A stretch of DNA of 27,906 bases from JAVWGW01 sp036655915 (GCA_036655915.1 JAVVPE010000020.1:1-27906), one strand, 5' to 3'; counted from the first letter of the stretch, positions 16,464 through 27,690 are shown. Notes: generated from the letters alone by a model not told the origin. Made by a program: numbers and translations.

Positions 16464-17189
16464 GTGAAAGTCGAAACGCTTTCCACCTTCCCTGAAATGT
16501 TTGATTCGGTTATGGGCGCTTCCATGATGCGCATTGCCCAAGAAAAAGGCGCGCTTGAATTTGTGGCGCATGACCTGCGCGCTTGGACACACGATCGCCA
16601 TCGCAGCACCGACGATAGCCCCTACGGCGGCGGGCAGGGTCTGGTTATGAAGTGCGCGCCCATCTTTGAAGCCTACGATGATCTGTGCGCCGCTGCCCCC
16701 GAAAAGCCCTACACGATTTTTCTTTCACCCACAGGCGAAGTTTTTTCGGAAGCTATCGCGCGCGATTTGGCGCAGCAAAGCCATCTGTTGTTCATCTGTG
16801 GCCACTATGAAGGCATCGATCAGCGCGCCTACGATTTGGCCGACCGCACCCTTTCTTTGGGAGATTTTGTTCTTACCAGCGGCGAACTTGCTTCGATGGT
16901 AATTATCGATGCCGTCGTGCGCAAGCTCGAAGGCGTTTTGGGCGATGAGGGGTCCGCCATCGACGAAAGCTTCAACGAAGGCCTTCTGGAATATCCCTGC
17001 TATACGCGCCCTGCTGTGTTTCGGGGCAAAGAAGTGCCCCCGATGCTTCTTTCGGGCAACCATGCGGCCATAGATAAGTGGCGTCGCCAGGAAAGCCTGC
17101 TGCGCACCGCTCGCTTGCGCCCTGACCTTCTTGAACAGGCCGATTTGACGGTGGCTGAACGGGAGTTTCTGAAATCTTTATCAAGCTAG
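16464..17189 (+). CDS. trmD: tRNA (guanine-N1-)-methyltransferase TrmD
   Basis: Methylates G37 next to the anticodon of tRNAs, which prevents frameshifting. The 241 residues include the trefoil-knot cofactor region with LSPTGEVFSE, LLFICGHYEGIDQR and LGDFVLTSGELASMVIIDA, plus the C-terminal domain LEYPCYTRP...VPP.LLSGNHAAIDKWRRQESL typical of TrmD. The start is GTG, seven bases after rimM. The gene rplS (L19), which usually follows trmD, is absent here; lepB follows. Confidence 0.97.
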   Translation: MKVETLSTFPEMFDSVMGASMMRIAQEKGALEFVAHDLRAWTHDRHRSTDDSPYGGGQGLVMKCAPIFEAYDDLCAAAPEKPYTIFLSPTGEVFSEAIARDLAQQSHLLFICGHYEGIDQRAYDLADRTLSLGDFVLTSGELASMVIIDAVVRKLEGVLGDEGSAIDESFNEGLLEYPCYTRPAVFRGKEVPPMLLSGNHAAIDKWRRQESLLRTARLRPDLLEQADLTVAEREFLKSLSS

Positions 17190-17290
17190 GCTTCCGCGCC
17201 GCCCGAGCGTGCTTCTAAGCGCTATCATGAACGCCTGTGACTATACGGGCGCACGCGCGCATGCGAGGCCCGCTTATGAAAGGATCATGC

Positions 17291-17863
17291 ATGGATTCCG
17301 GCCAACACGCCGATTCAAAAAGACCGAGCCTGCTTCGGAGAATACTCGTTTTTGTGATCCAGGTCGCATTGATACTGCTGTGCTTTTGGGCCTTGCGCGA
17401 ATTTGTGGTCACCCCCTATGAAATTCCCTCCGGCTCGATGGAAACAACCATCATGACGGGCGACCGCGTGTTTTCCGAAAAAGTTTCCTATTATGCGCGC
17501 CCGGTGAAGCCGGGTGACATCATCACGTTTCCTAGCACCGAAATTGCAGGTCAAGTGCTTATTAAGCGCTGCATTGCCGTGGGCGGGCAAACGGTTGATT
17601 TGGTGGACGGCAGCGTTGTTATCGACGGCGTGCCCTTGGTCGAACCCTACACCAACGGCCTGCCTTCGCAGCCGCTGACGCCGGCGCCCGATGTGGCGCT
17701 TGCCTACCCCTATACGGTTCCTGCAGGTGAACTGTGGGTTATGGGGGATAATCGCACCAATTCGGCCGATTCGCGCTATTTTGGATCCATCAAAGAATCA
17801 AGCGTGCTGGGCCGTGGCGCTTTGGTCTATTGGCCGTTTAACCACTTCGGCTTATTGCAGTAA
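17291..17863 (+). CDS. lepB: Signal peptidase I
   Basis: A membrane-anchored serine protease that removes signal peptides from exported proteins. A single N-terminal helix (about 18-37) is followed by the catalytic domain: PSGSM with nucleophile Ser49, LIKR with general base Lys92, and the GDNR-x-NSADSR-x-FG box. At 190 residues it is the compact Gram-positive form. The ATG at 17291 is chosen because AGGA stands six bases before it; longer in-frame starts at 17237 and 17276 would place basic residues upstream without a ribosome site. It is separated from trmD by about 100 bases and is followed 21 bases later by glyQ. Confidence 0.95.
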   Translation: MDSGQHADSKRPSLLRRILVFVIQVALILLCFWALREFVVTPYEIPSGSMETTIMTGDRVFSEKVSYYARPVKPGDIITFPSTEIAGQVLIKRCIAVGGQTVDLVDGSVVIDGVPLVEPYTNGLPSQPLTPAPDVALAYPYTVPAGELWVMGDNRTNSADSRYFGSIKESSVLGRGALVYWPFNHFGLLQ

Positions 17864-17884
17864 TCACCCACTACAAGGAGAATC

Positions 17885-18838
17885 ATGGCAACACACAATC
17901 CATCCACTGAAAACCGCGTCGCATCCGATCAGGTGCCCAGTTTTCAGGACATCATCATGAATCTGCAGCATTATTGGGCATCGTGCGGCTGCGTTATTTT
18001 GCAGCCCTACGACAACGAAGTGGGTGCGGGCACCAATGCTCCGGCAACAACGCTGCGCGCATTAGGGCCGCAAACCTGGCGCACCGGCTATGTGCAGGGC
18101 TGCCGCCGTCCCACCGACGGTCGCTATGGCGAAAACCCCAATCGCCTGCAGCACTATTACCAGTTTCAGGTTCTGATGAAGCCTTCGCCCGACAACATCC
18201 AGGATCTTTACTTGGGCTCGTTGCAGGCCATCGGCATCGATGTTGCCGGCCACGATGTGCGCTTTGTGGAAGACGACTGGGAAAGCCCGACGCTCGGCGC
18301 GTGGGGGCTGGGCTGGGAAGTGTGGCTCAACGGCATGGAAGTGACGCAGTTCACCTATTTTCAGCAGGTGGGTGGCTTTGAATGCAGCCCCGTTCCCGTT
18401 GAAATTGCCTACGGGCTCGAACGCCTTACCATGTATATTCAGGGTGTCGATTCGGTGTACGACATCGTGTGGAGCCGCGGGCCCGATGGCGTGGTGTTCA
18501 CCTATGGCGATGTGTTTTTAGAAAACGAACGCGAGTATTCCACCTACAATTTTGAAGTGGCCGATACCGCCTTTCTTTTCCAAGAATTTGGCGACCGCGA
18601 ACGCGAATGCCAACGCACGCTTGATGCGGGCTTGCCGCTGCCTGCCTATGATTGCGTGCTGAAATGCTGCCATGCCTTCAATCTGCTTGATGCGCGCGGC
18701 GTTATTTCGGCAACGGAGCGCATGGCCTACATCCTGCGCGTGCGCACGCTTGCCAAGGCCTGCTGTGCTTCCTATTTGGAACACGTGGTGGGCGCTTCGC
18801 CTGCCGCCGAAAAGGGAAGGGTGGCCACCCATGACTAA
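17885..18838 (+). CDS. glyQ: Glycyl-tRNA synthetase alpha subunit
   Basis: The catalytic subunit of the bacterial heterotetrameric glycyl-tRNA synthetase. The 317 residues include the family signatures FQDIIMNLQHYWASCGCVILQPYD, TLRALGP, YVQGCRRPTDGRYGENPNRLQHYYQFQV and GWEVWLNGMEVTQFTYFQQ. The N-terminus is about 15 residues longer than in E. coli. AAGGAG precedes the ATG. Its end overlaps the start of glyS by eight bases, so the two subunits are translationally coupled. Confidence 0.98.
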   Translation: MATHNPSTENRVASDQVPSFQDIIMNLQHYWASCGCVILQPYDNEVGAGTNAPATTLRALGPQTWRTGYVQGCRRPTDGRYGENPNRLQHYYQFQVLMKPSPDNIQDLYLGSLQAIGIDVAGHDVRFVEDDWESPTLGAWGLGWEVWLNGMEVTQFTYFQQVGGFECSPVPVEIAYGLERLTMYIQGVDSVYDIVWSRGPDGVVFTYGDVFLENEREYSTYNFEVADTAFLFQEFGDRERECQRTLDAGLPLPAYDCVLKCCHAFNLLDARGVISATERMAYILRVRTLAKACCASYLEHVVGASPAAEKGRVATHD

Positions 18839-20903
18839 CCTACATACGCTGGCATTTGAAATCGGAACCGAAGAAATTCCCGCTTTTGATCTTGATCGCG
18901 CCACCACGCAACTGCACACGCTGGTGCCCGCCGCCCTCGATGCGCTGCGCATACCCTACAGCGACTTTGCCATCTATTCTTCGCCGCGGCGCCTGATTGC
19001 GATTGTGGAAGGTGTGGCCGACGAAACGCAGGCCCTTGTAGAAGAACACAAAGGGCCTTCTGTGGCAATCGCCTTCGATGCGGCGGGCGCGCCCACAAAG
19101 GCTGCCTGCGGTTTTGCTCGCGGCAAGGGCATCGATGCGGCCGATTTGGAACGCCGCATAGTTGATGGCAACGAATACGTTTTTGCCACATCCCGCGTGG
19201 CGGCGCGCCCGGTGCGCGATCTTTTGCCCGAAGCTTTGGCATCCCTCATTTCGGCCATTTCGTGGCCAAAATCCTGTCGCTGGGGCACGCAGAGTGTTTT
19301 GTTTTCGCGTCCCGTGCGCTGGCTTGTGGCGCTGCTTGATGAAGAAATAATTCCCGTGCGCTTTGCCGATCTGGTGGCGGGCAACACCACGCGCGGCCAT
19401 CGCGTGCTTGCCCCGGGCGACCACGCGCTTGCCCACGCCAACGATTTGATTGCCACGCTGCGTGCGGCCTACGTGCTGCCCAGCCAGGCGCAGCGCGAAG
19501 AAGTTATCCGCGCCGGTGTGGCCGCCATCGAGGCAAGCAGTGGTTGTGTGGCCACGCTGCCCGATAAAACGCTGCTGGAAGTTATCAACCTCTGCGAATA
19601 TCCCACCGTGCTTGCCGGGGTGTTTGACCAGGAGTTTTTGCAGGTCCCCGAAGAAATCATCGTCGATGCCATGCTGATGCATCAGCGCTATTTCCCCCTC
19701 TACGACACCCAGGGCAAGCTGACCAACACCTTTATCATCGTGTCCAACGGCGACCCCGCCTGCGCCGCCACCATCATAGATGGCAACGAACGCGTCGTGC
19801 GTGCGCGCTTGTCCGATGCGAAGTTTTTCTACGAAGAAGATTTGAAGCATCCCCTTGATTACTTTGTGGATCGCCTGGATAAGGTTGTTTTCCAAGAAGC
19901 GCTGGGAACGGTGCGCGCTAAAACGGATCGCCTGGTCAGCGCCGCCAAGCGCATGGCTGCCGAAGCCGGCCTGGGCGCGGCCGATAGCGCTGCTGTGTGC
20001 CGCGCAGCCTATTTGTGCAAGGCCGACCTGGTAACGAATGCCGTTGTTGAATTTACATCGGTGCAAGGTGTCATGGGCGCGTATTACGCGCAGGCAGCGG
20101 GCGAAGAACCCCTGGTGGTTGAAGCTATCGCGCAACACTATCGCCCACGTTTTGCCGGCGACGAAGCACCTGCCACGGTGGTTGGGCGCTTGGTTGCCAC
20201 CCTCGATAAGCTCGACACCATCTGCGGCATGTTTGCGGCGGGGCTTGCCCCCAGCGGCTCTTCCGACCCCTTTGCGCTGCGTCGCCAGGCCATCGGCATC
20301 GTCAATATGCTTGCCGATGGTTTAAGTGTGCGCCTGGAAGCGGGCATCGATAGCGCGCTTGCAGCCTATACCGATCTGGAATTTGACGCGGCGGCCACCA
20401 AAGCGGCGCTGCTTGATTTCTTCATCACGCGTACGAAGGTCATGCTGCGCGATAGTGGCTTTGCGGCCGATGTGGTCGATGCCGTGCTTGCCGCCGGGGT
20501 TATTGAACCCGCCCAAATTGTGGCGCGCACCCGCGCGTTGCAGGCCGCCCGCGCCGACATGCCCGAAGTGATGGACGATCTGGCTGTGGCCTTCGCCCGC
20601 GCCAACAACCTGCGCGAAGAAGCCTTGGGCAGCGCCGTCGACGAAAGCCTGCTGGGCGGCGCTGAAAGTGCTCTTTACCAGGCAGTGTGCGCCACTCAAG
20701 CCAACGTAGAAGCCGCGCTTGAAGGCGACGATTATGCCGGAGCCCTTAAGGCCTTGGGTGCCCTGCGTGCCCCGATCGACACCTTCTTTGAAGAAGTGCT
20801 GATCATGGATGAAAATGAAGCGCTCAAAAACAACCGCCTGCGCCTGCTCAACCGTTTCGTGTCCGTCTTTTCTCCCGTTGCCGATTTCGGCAAGCTTTCT
20901 TAA
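18831..20903 (+). CDS. glyS: Glycyl-tRNA synthetase beta subunit
   Basis: The tRNA-binding subunit of the bacterial glycyl-tRNA synthetase. At 690 residues it has the usual length. It opens with LAFEIGTEEIPA, the family start, and carries ISWPKSCRWG, FSRPVRWLVAL, RGHRVLAP, QRYFPLYD, FIIVSNGD and the KFFYEEDLKHPL segment, with a C-terminal helical anticodon-binding part ending FFEEVLIMDEN. GAAGGG lies upstream of the ATG. An upstream in-frame ATG at 18672 lies inside glyQ and is not used. Confidence 0.97.
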   Translation: MTNLHTLAFEIGTEEIPAFDLDRATTQLHTLVPAALDALRIPYSDFAIYSSPRRLIAIVEGVADETQALVEEHKGPSVAIAFDAAGAPTKAACGFARGKGIDAADLERRIVDGNEYVFATSRVAARPVRDLLPEALASLISAISWPKSCRWGTQSVLFSRPVRWLVALLDEEIIPVRFADLVAGNTTRGHRVLAPGDHALAHANDLIATLRAAYVLPSQAQREEVIRAGVAAIEASSGCVATLPDKTLLEVINLCEYPTVLAGVFDQEFLQVPEEIIVDAMLMHQRYFPLYDTQGKLTNTFIIVSNGDPACAATIIDGNERVVRARLSDAKFFYEEDLKHPLDYFVDRLDKVVFQEALGTVRAKTDRLVSAAKRMAAEAGLGAADSAAVCRAAYLCKADLVTNAVVEFTSVQGVMGAYYAQAAGEEPLVVEAIAQHYRPRFAGDEAPATVVGRLVATLDKLDTICGMFAAGLAPSGSSDPFALRRQAIGIVNMLADGLSVRLEAGIDSALAAYTDLEFDAAATKAALLDFFITRTKVMLRDSGFAADVVDAVLAAGVIEPAQIVARTRALQAARADMPEVMDDLAVAFARANNLREEALGSAVDESLLGGAESALYQAVCATQANVEAALEGDDYAGALKALGALRAPIDTFFEEVLIMDENEALKNNRLRLLNRFVSVFSPVADFGKLS

Positions 20904-20915
20904 GGGCGCCCCGGT

Positions 20916-21785
20916 ATGCAGGAATCAGCGCACCATACCAATACCACGGTGATTCCCACCATCTACCTTATTAGCGATTCGGTGGGTGTCACCGCTCTGG
21001 CGCTGGCGCGCGCCGCTGCCAGCCAGTTTGGAGTAACCAATCCCTGCGTGGAAACGCTTTCCAAAGTGCATGCTTTTGACGATATAGAGGAATTTTTGGC
21101 CAAGCACTCCGATCATCGCCGCGAAGAATACGGCGATGATCGCCTGCTGGTGTTTTACACCCTGGTCGATGGGGCCATGCGCGAAGCGGTTGTGGCCTAT
21201 ACCCGCGCGCACCCCAATATTGTGGCGGTCGATCTTATCGGCGATGCGATTGCTGCCATTGCCCAGGTCAGCGGCCTTACTCCCTCCGATGAACCCGGCG
21301 GCTTGCGCGTGGCCGATGAAAACTATTTCCACCGCATCGCCGCGATGGAATTCACGATTGCCCACGACGATGGCCGCAATACGCAGGATTTGGCGTTGGC
21401 CGATATTGTGTTGCTGGGCGTTTCCCGCTCATCGAAAACGCCGCTTTCCATCTATTTAAGCCAGCAGGGTTACCGGGTGGCCAATGTACCGCTTGATCTG
21501 CACACCACGCCGCCCAAGGAAATCTACGAAGTTGATCCTTCGCGCATGTTTGGCTTGATAACAACGCCCGAAGTGCTGGTGGGTATTCGCCGCCGCCGCC
21601 TGGGCAACGCGGTCGCCGTTGCGGCCAGCTATGCCGACCCCGAAGAAGTGTGTCAAGATCTTGAAAGCGCGCGCGCCCTCATGCGCAAGCTCGGCTGTAT
21701 TGTTGTCCACACCGATAATCGTGCGGTTGAAGAGACTGCTCAGGACATTTTGCGTTATTATGACCTCGCTCACCCTCAGCCCTAA
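20916..21785 (+). CDS. ppdR: Pyruvate, phosphate dikinase regulatory protein (PDRP)
   Basis: A bifunctional enzyme that switches PPDK off by ADP-dependent phosphorylation of a threonine next to its catalytic His, and back on by phosphate-dependent removal. The 289 residues match the DUF299 family: ISDSVGVTA near the N-terminus and the P-loop-like GVSRSSKTPLSIYL (from 168). The family also includes regulators of PEP synthase; the gene next door is ppdK, so the PPDK version is preferred. It starts 12 bases after glyS with a weak ribosome site and may be read through from the glyQS transcript. Confidence 0.93.
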   Translation: MQESAHHTNTTVIPTIYLISDSVGVTALALARAAASQFGVTNPCVETLSKVHAFDDIEEFLAKHSDHRREEYGDDRLLVFYTLVDGAMREAVVAYTRAHPNIVAVDLIGDAIAAIAQVSGLTPSDEPGGLRVADENYFHRIAAMEFTIAHDDGRNTQDLALADIVLLGVSRSSKTPLSIYLSQQGYRVANVPLDLHTTPPKEIYEVDPSRMFGLITTPEVLVGIRRRRLGNAVAVAASYADPEEVCQDLESARALMRKLGCIVVHTDNRAVEETAQDILRYYDLAHPQP

Positions 21786-21796
21786 GTTTTAGCGCG

Positions 21797-21826
21797 TTGG
21801 CTGTAGTATCCTGGCGAGGGTAGCAT
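21797..21826 (+). promoter_or_regulatory. Possible promoter of ppdK
   Basis: TTGGCT (21797-21802), an 18-base spacer and TAGCAT (21821-21826) lie in the 82-base gap between the regulator gene and ppdK. Match is moderate; it would give ppdK higher expression than its regulator. Confidence 0.35.
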
Positions 21827-21867
21827 TTTCTAAAACAGGTGCAAAAGTTGCGTTTAAGGAGAAAAAG

Positions 21868-24606
<2,739 letters not shown>

Positions 24607-24661
24607 GAAGAGCCAAGGCGGGGCGCATCTTAGCTAAAGAAACCAAAGGGGATGATGTGAC

Positions 24662-25309
24662 GTGGTGCTTATCGACAAAGCGGTACTCTCCGAAATGTTG
24701 TGCACCGCTGCGCGCTTGATGGAAGAACAAAGTGACCAGTTAAGTGCAATTGACGCGCAGTTTGGCGATGGCGACCACGGCATCACCATCGCCAAGATCG
24801 CAAAGCTCATTGTTGTGCGGGTCAAGGCCTGGGACGATGAATCGATCCGGGATTTCTTGGAAGGCCTCGGCATGGCCACCATGGAAGTGCGTGGCGGTTC
24901 GGCTGGCCCCCTGTATGGCACGATGATCGGTGGGCTGGCCGCTGAAATCACCGAAGCCGAAACCGCACTTGATGCCGCGGGTGCCCAACGGATGTTTGCG
25001 GGCTGCCTGGTCGAAATGCAGGATATAACGAATGCACAGGTGGGGGATAAGACCATGATGGATGCTCTTATCCCCGCTGTTGCGGCGGCGCAGGCGGCGG
25101 GCGGCGATGCTGTCTGTGTATTTGCTGCGGCCGCCACGGCGGCGCGGGCGGGGGCTGTGGCCTCGGAAGGCTTCGTTTCAAAGTTTGGCCGCGCGCGCAG
25201 CTACAAGGAACAAACCATCGGTTACCCCGATGCCGGAGCGCTCAGTACCGCGCTTTTTATCGAAGGCTTATCCGCGGGGCTTTCCCGCAGCGAACAAGCA
25301 CAGAAGTGA
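24662..25309 (+). CDS. dhaL: Dihydroxyacetone kinase subunit DhaL-like
   Basis: The nucleotide-binding subunit that carries phosphate to the sugar bound by DhaK. The 215 residues form an all-helical DhaL domain. The magnesium-binding motif is intact, D-x4-GDGDHG with Asp31, Asp36 and Asp38, and GDKTMMDALIPA and the GRARSYKEQTIGYPDAGA loop are present. In PTS-type systems DhaL keeps a bound ADP and is recharged by DhaM, whereas in ATP-type kinases it is fused to DhaK; here it is separate and no DhaM is seen. The GTG at 24662 is favoured by AAGGGG nine bases upstream. The gene follows ppdK by 55 bases without a terminator, but is cut off from dhaK by a strong terminator. Confidence 0.93.
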   Translation: MVLIDKAVLSEMLCTAARLMEEQSDQLSAIDAQFGDGDHGITIAKIAKLIVVRVKAWDDESIRDFLEGLGMATMEVRGGSAGPLYGTMIGGLAAEITEAETALDAAGAQRMFAGCLVEMQDITNAQVGDKTMMDALIPAVAAAQAAGGDAVCVFAAAATAARAGAVASEGFVSKFGRARSYKEQTIGYPDAGALSTALFIEGLSAGLSRSEQAQK

Positions 25310-25316
25310 ACACCAG

Positions 25317-25340
25317 CCTGCCGTCTTCGGCAGGTTTTTT
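25317..25340 (+). terminator. Rho-independent terminator between dhaL and dhaK
   Basis: A perfect 7-bp GC-rich stem (25317-25323 with 25328-25334) closes on a TCTT loop and is followed by six T. It begins seven bases after the dhaL stop. A second small stem, GCCGC-aa-GCGGC, follows at about 25349. It should uncouple dhaL from dhaK. Confidence 0.88.
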
Positions 25341-25393
25341 GTTGTGTCGCCGCAAGCGGCAAACCAGAAACCGAAGTTTGAGGAGGAACTAGC

Positions 25394-26392
25394 ATGCAGA
25401 TGAAGAAGTTCATCAACAACCCCGACGATTTAACCGATGAATTGTTGGAAGGTTTGGTGTTGGCCAACGCCGACATCATCGAGCGGGGCGCAGGCAACGC
25501 GATCATCAATAAGGGCTTGGCCAGCGCCGACCGCGTGACCATCGTCACGCAAGGGGGCAGCGGCCACGAACCGGCTATCGAAGGTTTCGTTGGCGAAGGC
25601 ATGGTGGATATTGATGTGGTGGGCGATGTGTTTGCCGCGCCCGGGCCGCAGGCCTGCGTTGATGCCATCAAGTTGGCCGATAAGGGCAAAGGCGTGCTCT
25701 ATGTGGTGCTCAACCATGCGGGCGATATGCTGTGTGGCAACATGACCATGAAGCAATGTGCAAAGCAGGGCATCAACGTGCTTAAGCTGGTAACGCAGGA
25801 AGATGTTGCGGCCGCCCCGCGCTCGGATGCGGGCAACCGCCGCGGTCTTGTGGGCTGCATTCCCACCTATAAAATTGCCGGTGCCGCTGCCGCAGAAGGC
25901 CGCAGCCTAGAAGAAGTGGCGGCCGTGGCGCAGCGCTTTGCCGACAATATGGCCACGCTTGCCGTTGCTGCGCGCGGGGCGACCCACCCCCAGACCGGCA
26001 CGCTCTTGGCTGAACTGGGCGAAGATGAAATGGAAATTGGCATGGGGCAGCACGGCGAAGAGGGCGGCGGCCGTCAGCCGATGAAGTCGGCCGATGAAAC
26101 CGCCCAGATTATGGTGAACGCCTTGGTCAACGACATAGGCATCAAGGCGGGCGAGCGCGTGATGCTTATCATCAACGGGTCGGGTGCTACCACGCTTATG
26201 GAACAGCTGATTGTCTATCGTGCGGCCGTCAAAGAACTGGCAGCCAAAGATATCACGGTCGTTGCAAACTTCGTGGGCGAAATGCTGACCGTACAAGAAA
26301 CGGCGGGTTTCCAAATGTTTATGGCGCGCATGGATGATGAACTGCTGCGTCTGTGGAACGCCCCCTGCAAAACACCCTACCTGACGAAATAA
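25394..26392 (+). CDS. dhaK: Dihydroxyacetone kinase subunit DhaK-like
   Basis: The sugar-binding subunit, which holds its keto substrate through a covalent hemiaminal bond to a histidine. The 332 residues cover both DhaK halves: GGSGHEP (54-60), the active-site Asp111, GNRRGLVG, and MGQHGEEGGGR with the covalent His220. It is a divergent form: the usual 'YTGDRLNFGMA' reads NHAGDMLCGNMTM, and the loop after His220 has additional Gly residues. Both the covalent His and the active Asp are kept, which argues against a DhaQ-type non-catalytic paralogue. The substrate could be dihydroxyacetone or another short ketose such as erythrulose. GAGGAGG stands before the ATG. The next two genes follow closely, suggesting a dhaK-VOC-aldolase unit. 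Confidence 0.93.
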   Translation: MQMKKFINNPDDLTDELLEGLVLANADIIERGAGNAIINKGLASADRVTIVTQGGSGHEPAIEGFVGEGMVDIDVVGDVFAAPGPQACVDAIKLADKGKGVLYVVLNHAGDMLCGNMTMKQCAKQGINVLKLVTQEDVAAAPRSDAGNRRGLVGCIPTYKIAGAAAAEGRSLEEVAAVAQRFADNMATLAVAARGATHPQTGTLLAELGEDEMEIGMGQHGEEGGGRQPMKSADETAQIMVNALVNDIGIKAGERVMLIINGSGATTLMEQLIVYRAAVKELAAKDITVVANFVGEMLTVQETAGFQMFMARMDDELLRLWNAPCKTPYLTK

Positions 26393-26422
26393 CCGCCAAC
26401 CACCTGCGAAAAGGAGCTTGCT

Positions 26423-26740
26423 ATGAGCGCTGAATACATGCACATGGGAATTCCTGTGTTAAACAAAAAACCTGGCATGACCTATAACGAAGACATGAAG
26501 TTTTGGGTAAGCAATGTTGATGATTACGATTTCAAGATCGAATATCTTAAGTTCGAGGAAGGCACACCCTTCCCAGAAATCTTGTCAAAGCAGCCCCATG
26601 TGGCCTACAAGGTGGATAATTTGGATACCTATATTGCCCAGGCGCAGCGCACGATTTTCGGGCCAGCTGATGCGGGTGAGGGCGCGCGCCTTGCGTTTGT
26701 TATCTGGGATGATGCTATTGTCGAACTCTACGAAGGATAA
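26423..26740 (+). CDS. Small VOC/glyoxalase-fold protein
   Basis: A 105-residue protein with the single-domain vicinal-oxygen-chelate pattern: HMGIPV at the first strand, PHVAYKVDNLD in the middle and AIVELYEG at the end. His7, His59 and Glu101 sit where VOC proteins bind their metal. Proteins of this kind are found near sugar and aldolase genes and may act as an isomerase or lyase on a small phosphorylated sugar, but no reaction is established. AAAAGGAG precedes the ATG, 30 bases after dhaK, so it is co-transcribed with dhaK. Confidence 0.75.
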   Translation: MSAEYMHMGIPVLNKKPGMTYNEDMKFWVSNVDDYDFKIEYLKFEEGTPFPEILSKQPHVAYKVDNLDTYIAQAQRTIFGPADAGEGARLAFVIWDDAIVELYEG

Positions 26741-26824
26741 GTTTTGCAGATGGGTTGCCGCTTAGCACAGTGCGTTTTGTTGCGCCGCCCAAGCTTCCGC
26801 TCGATTGATTGAAGGAGTGCATAG

Positions 26825-27667
26825 ATGCTGGTACCTATGAAGACGGTCTTGGATTGGGCCGAACATAAGGGCTGCGCCGCTGCGGCGTTTGATACCCCCA
26901 ACCTCGAACTGCTGCTGGCAGCCATTGGCGCCGCCGAAGCGCGCCGCGAGCCGGTGATTATCCAGCATGCACAGCTGCACGAAACAGAAACCTCCCTCGA
27001 TGTTATCGGGCCGATTATGGTGGCACGCGCGCGGGCTGCAAGCGTTCCCGTGTGCGTCATGCTCGACCACGGCGAAGATGTGGAATACGTGCGCCGCGCG
27101 CTTGAGATAGGCTTTTCGGCCATCATGTACGACGGCAGCCAGGATTCTTACGAAGAAAACCTGCGGGTGACCCGCGAAGTGGTGGCGCTGTGCCACGCGC
27201 GCGGTGTCGATGTGGAAGCTGAAATTGGCTTCACAACAGGGCATGAAGGCTTGGAAGAAGCCGACGATTCCCGAGAAAACATCTACACCGACCCCGCCTG
27301 TGCCCAGCGCTTTGTGGCGGATACCGGCATTGATGCCTTGGCGGCTTCCGTGGGCACGGTGCATGGCTTTTACAAAGCGGCACCCTGCCTTGATTTTGAG
27401 CGCATCGCCAAGCTGAAGGCCTGCTGCGGGGTGCCGCTGGTTATGCACGGCGGGTCGGGTTTGTCCCGCGAAGATACCCGTGCGGCAATTGCGGCAGGCA
27501 TCCGCAAAATCAACTATTTTAGCTATATGAGCAACGCCGGCGTGCGTGCGGTAGAGGCCTTGCTAGCCACCCAACACCCCAAATACTTCCACACCCTCGC
27601 CGCCGCAGCCACCCAAGCGATGCAAGCCGATGCCCAAGCCGCCATGGAAACCTTCTCAATGCACTAG
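26825..27667 (+). CDS. Class II (zinc) ketose-bisphosphate aldolase family protein
   Basis: Cleaves a ketose (bis)phosphate into dihydroxyacetone phosphate and an aldehyde, or does the reverse. The 280-residue TIM barrel is of the Fba/GatY/KbaY family. The catalytic Asp81 and zinc ligand His82 lie in LDHG; His180 in GTVHG and His208 in MHGGSG complete the zinc site, and EAEIG (131-135) is typical. The last phosphate-binding loop is unusual: where most members read N-[VIL]-[ND]-T-[DE], this one reads N230-Y-F-S-Y-M. The substrate therefore cannot be named; fructose 1,6-bisphosphate is possible but not assured. GAAGGAG precedes the ATG. It follows the VOC gene by 84 bases and closes the DhaK-like unit. 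Confidence 0.9.
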   Translation: MLVPMKTVLDWAEHKGCAAAAFDTPNLELLLAAIGAAEARREPVIIQHAQLHETETSLDVIGPIMVARARAASVPVCVMLDHGEDVEYVRRALEIGFSAIMYDGSQDSYEENLRVTREVVALCHARGVDVEAEIGFTTGHEGLEEADDSRENIYTDPACAQRFVADTGIDALAASVGTVHGFYKAAPCLDFERIAKLKACCGVPLVMHGGSGLSREDTRAAIAAGIRKINYFSYMSNAGVRAVEALLATQHPKYFHTLAAAATQAMQADAQAAMETFSMH

Positions 27668-27690
27668 GGTTTCAGAAAAGCGCTTGAATC

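Noticed and set aside
18672..18831. A longer start for glyS within glyQ
   Set aside because: The extra 53 residues are the out-of-frame translation of glyQ. The family start LAFEIGTEEIPA follows the ATG at 18831.
18840..20138. A 432-codon minus-strand open frame opposite glyS
   Set aside because: It is a shadow of the GC-rich glyS coding strand: low-complexity His/Gly/Gln-rich translation, no ribosome site and no recognisable motif.
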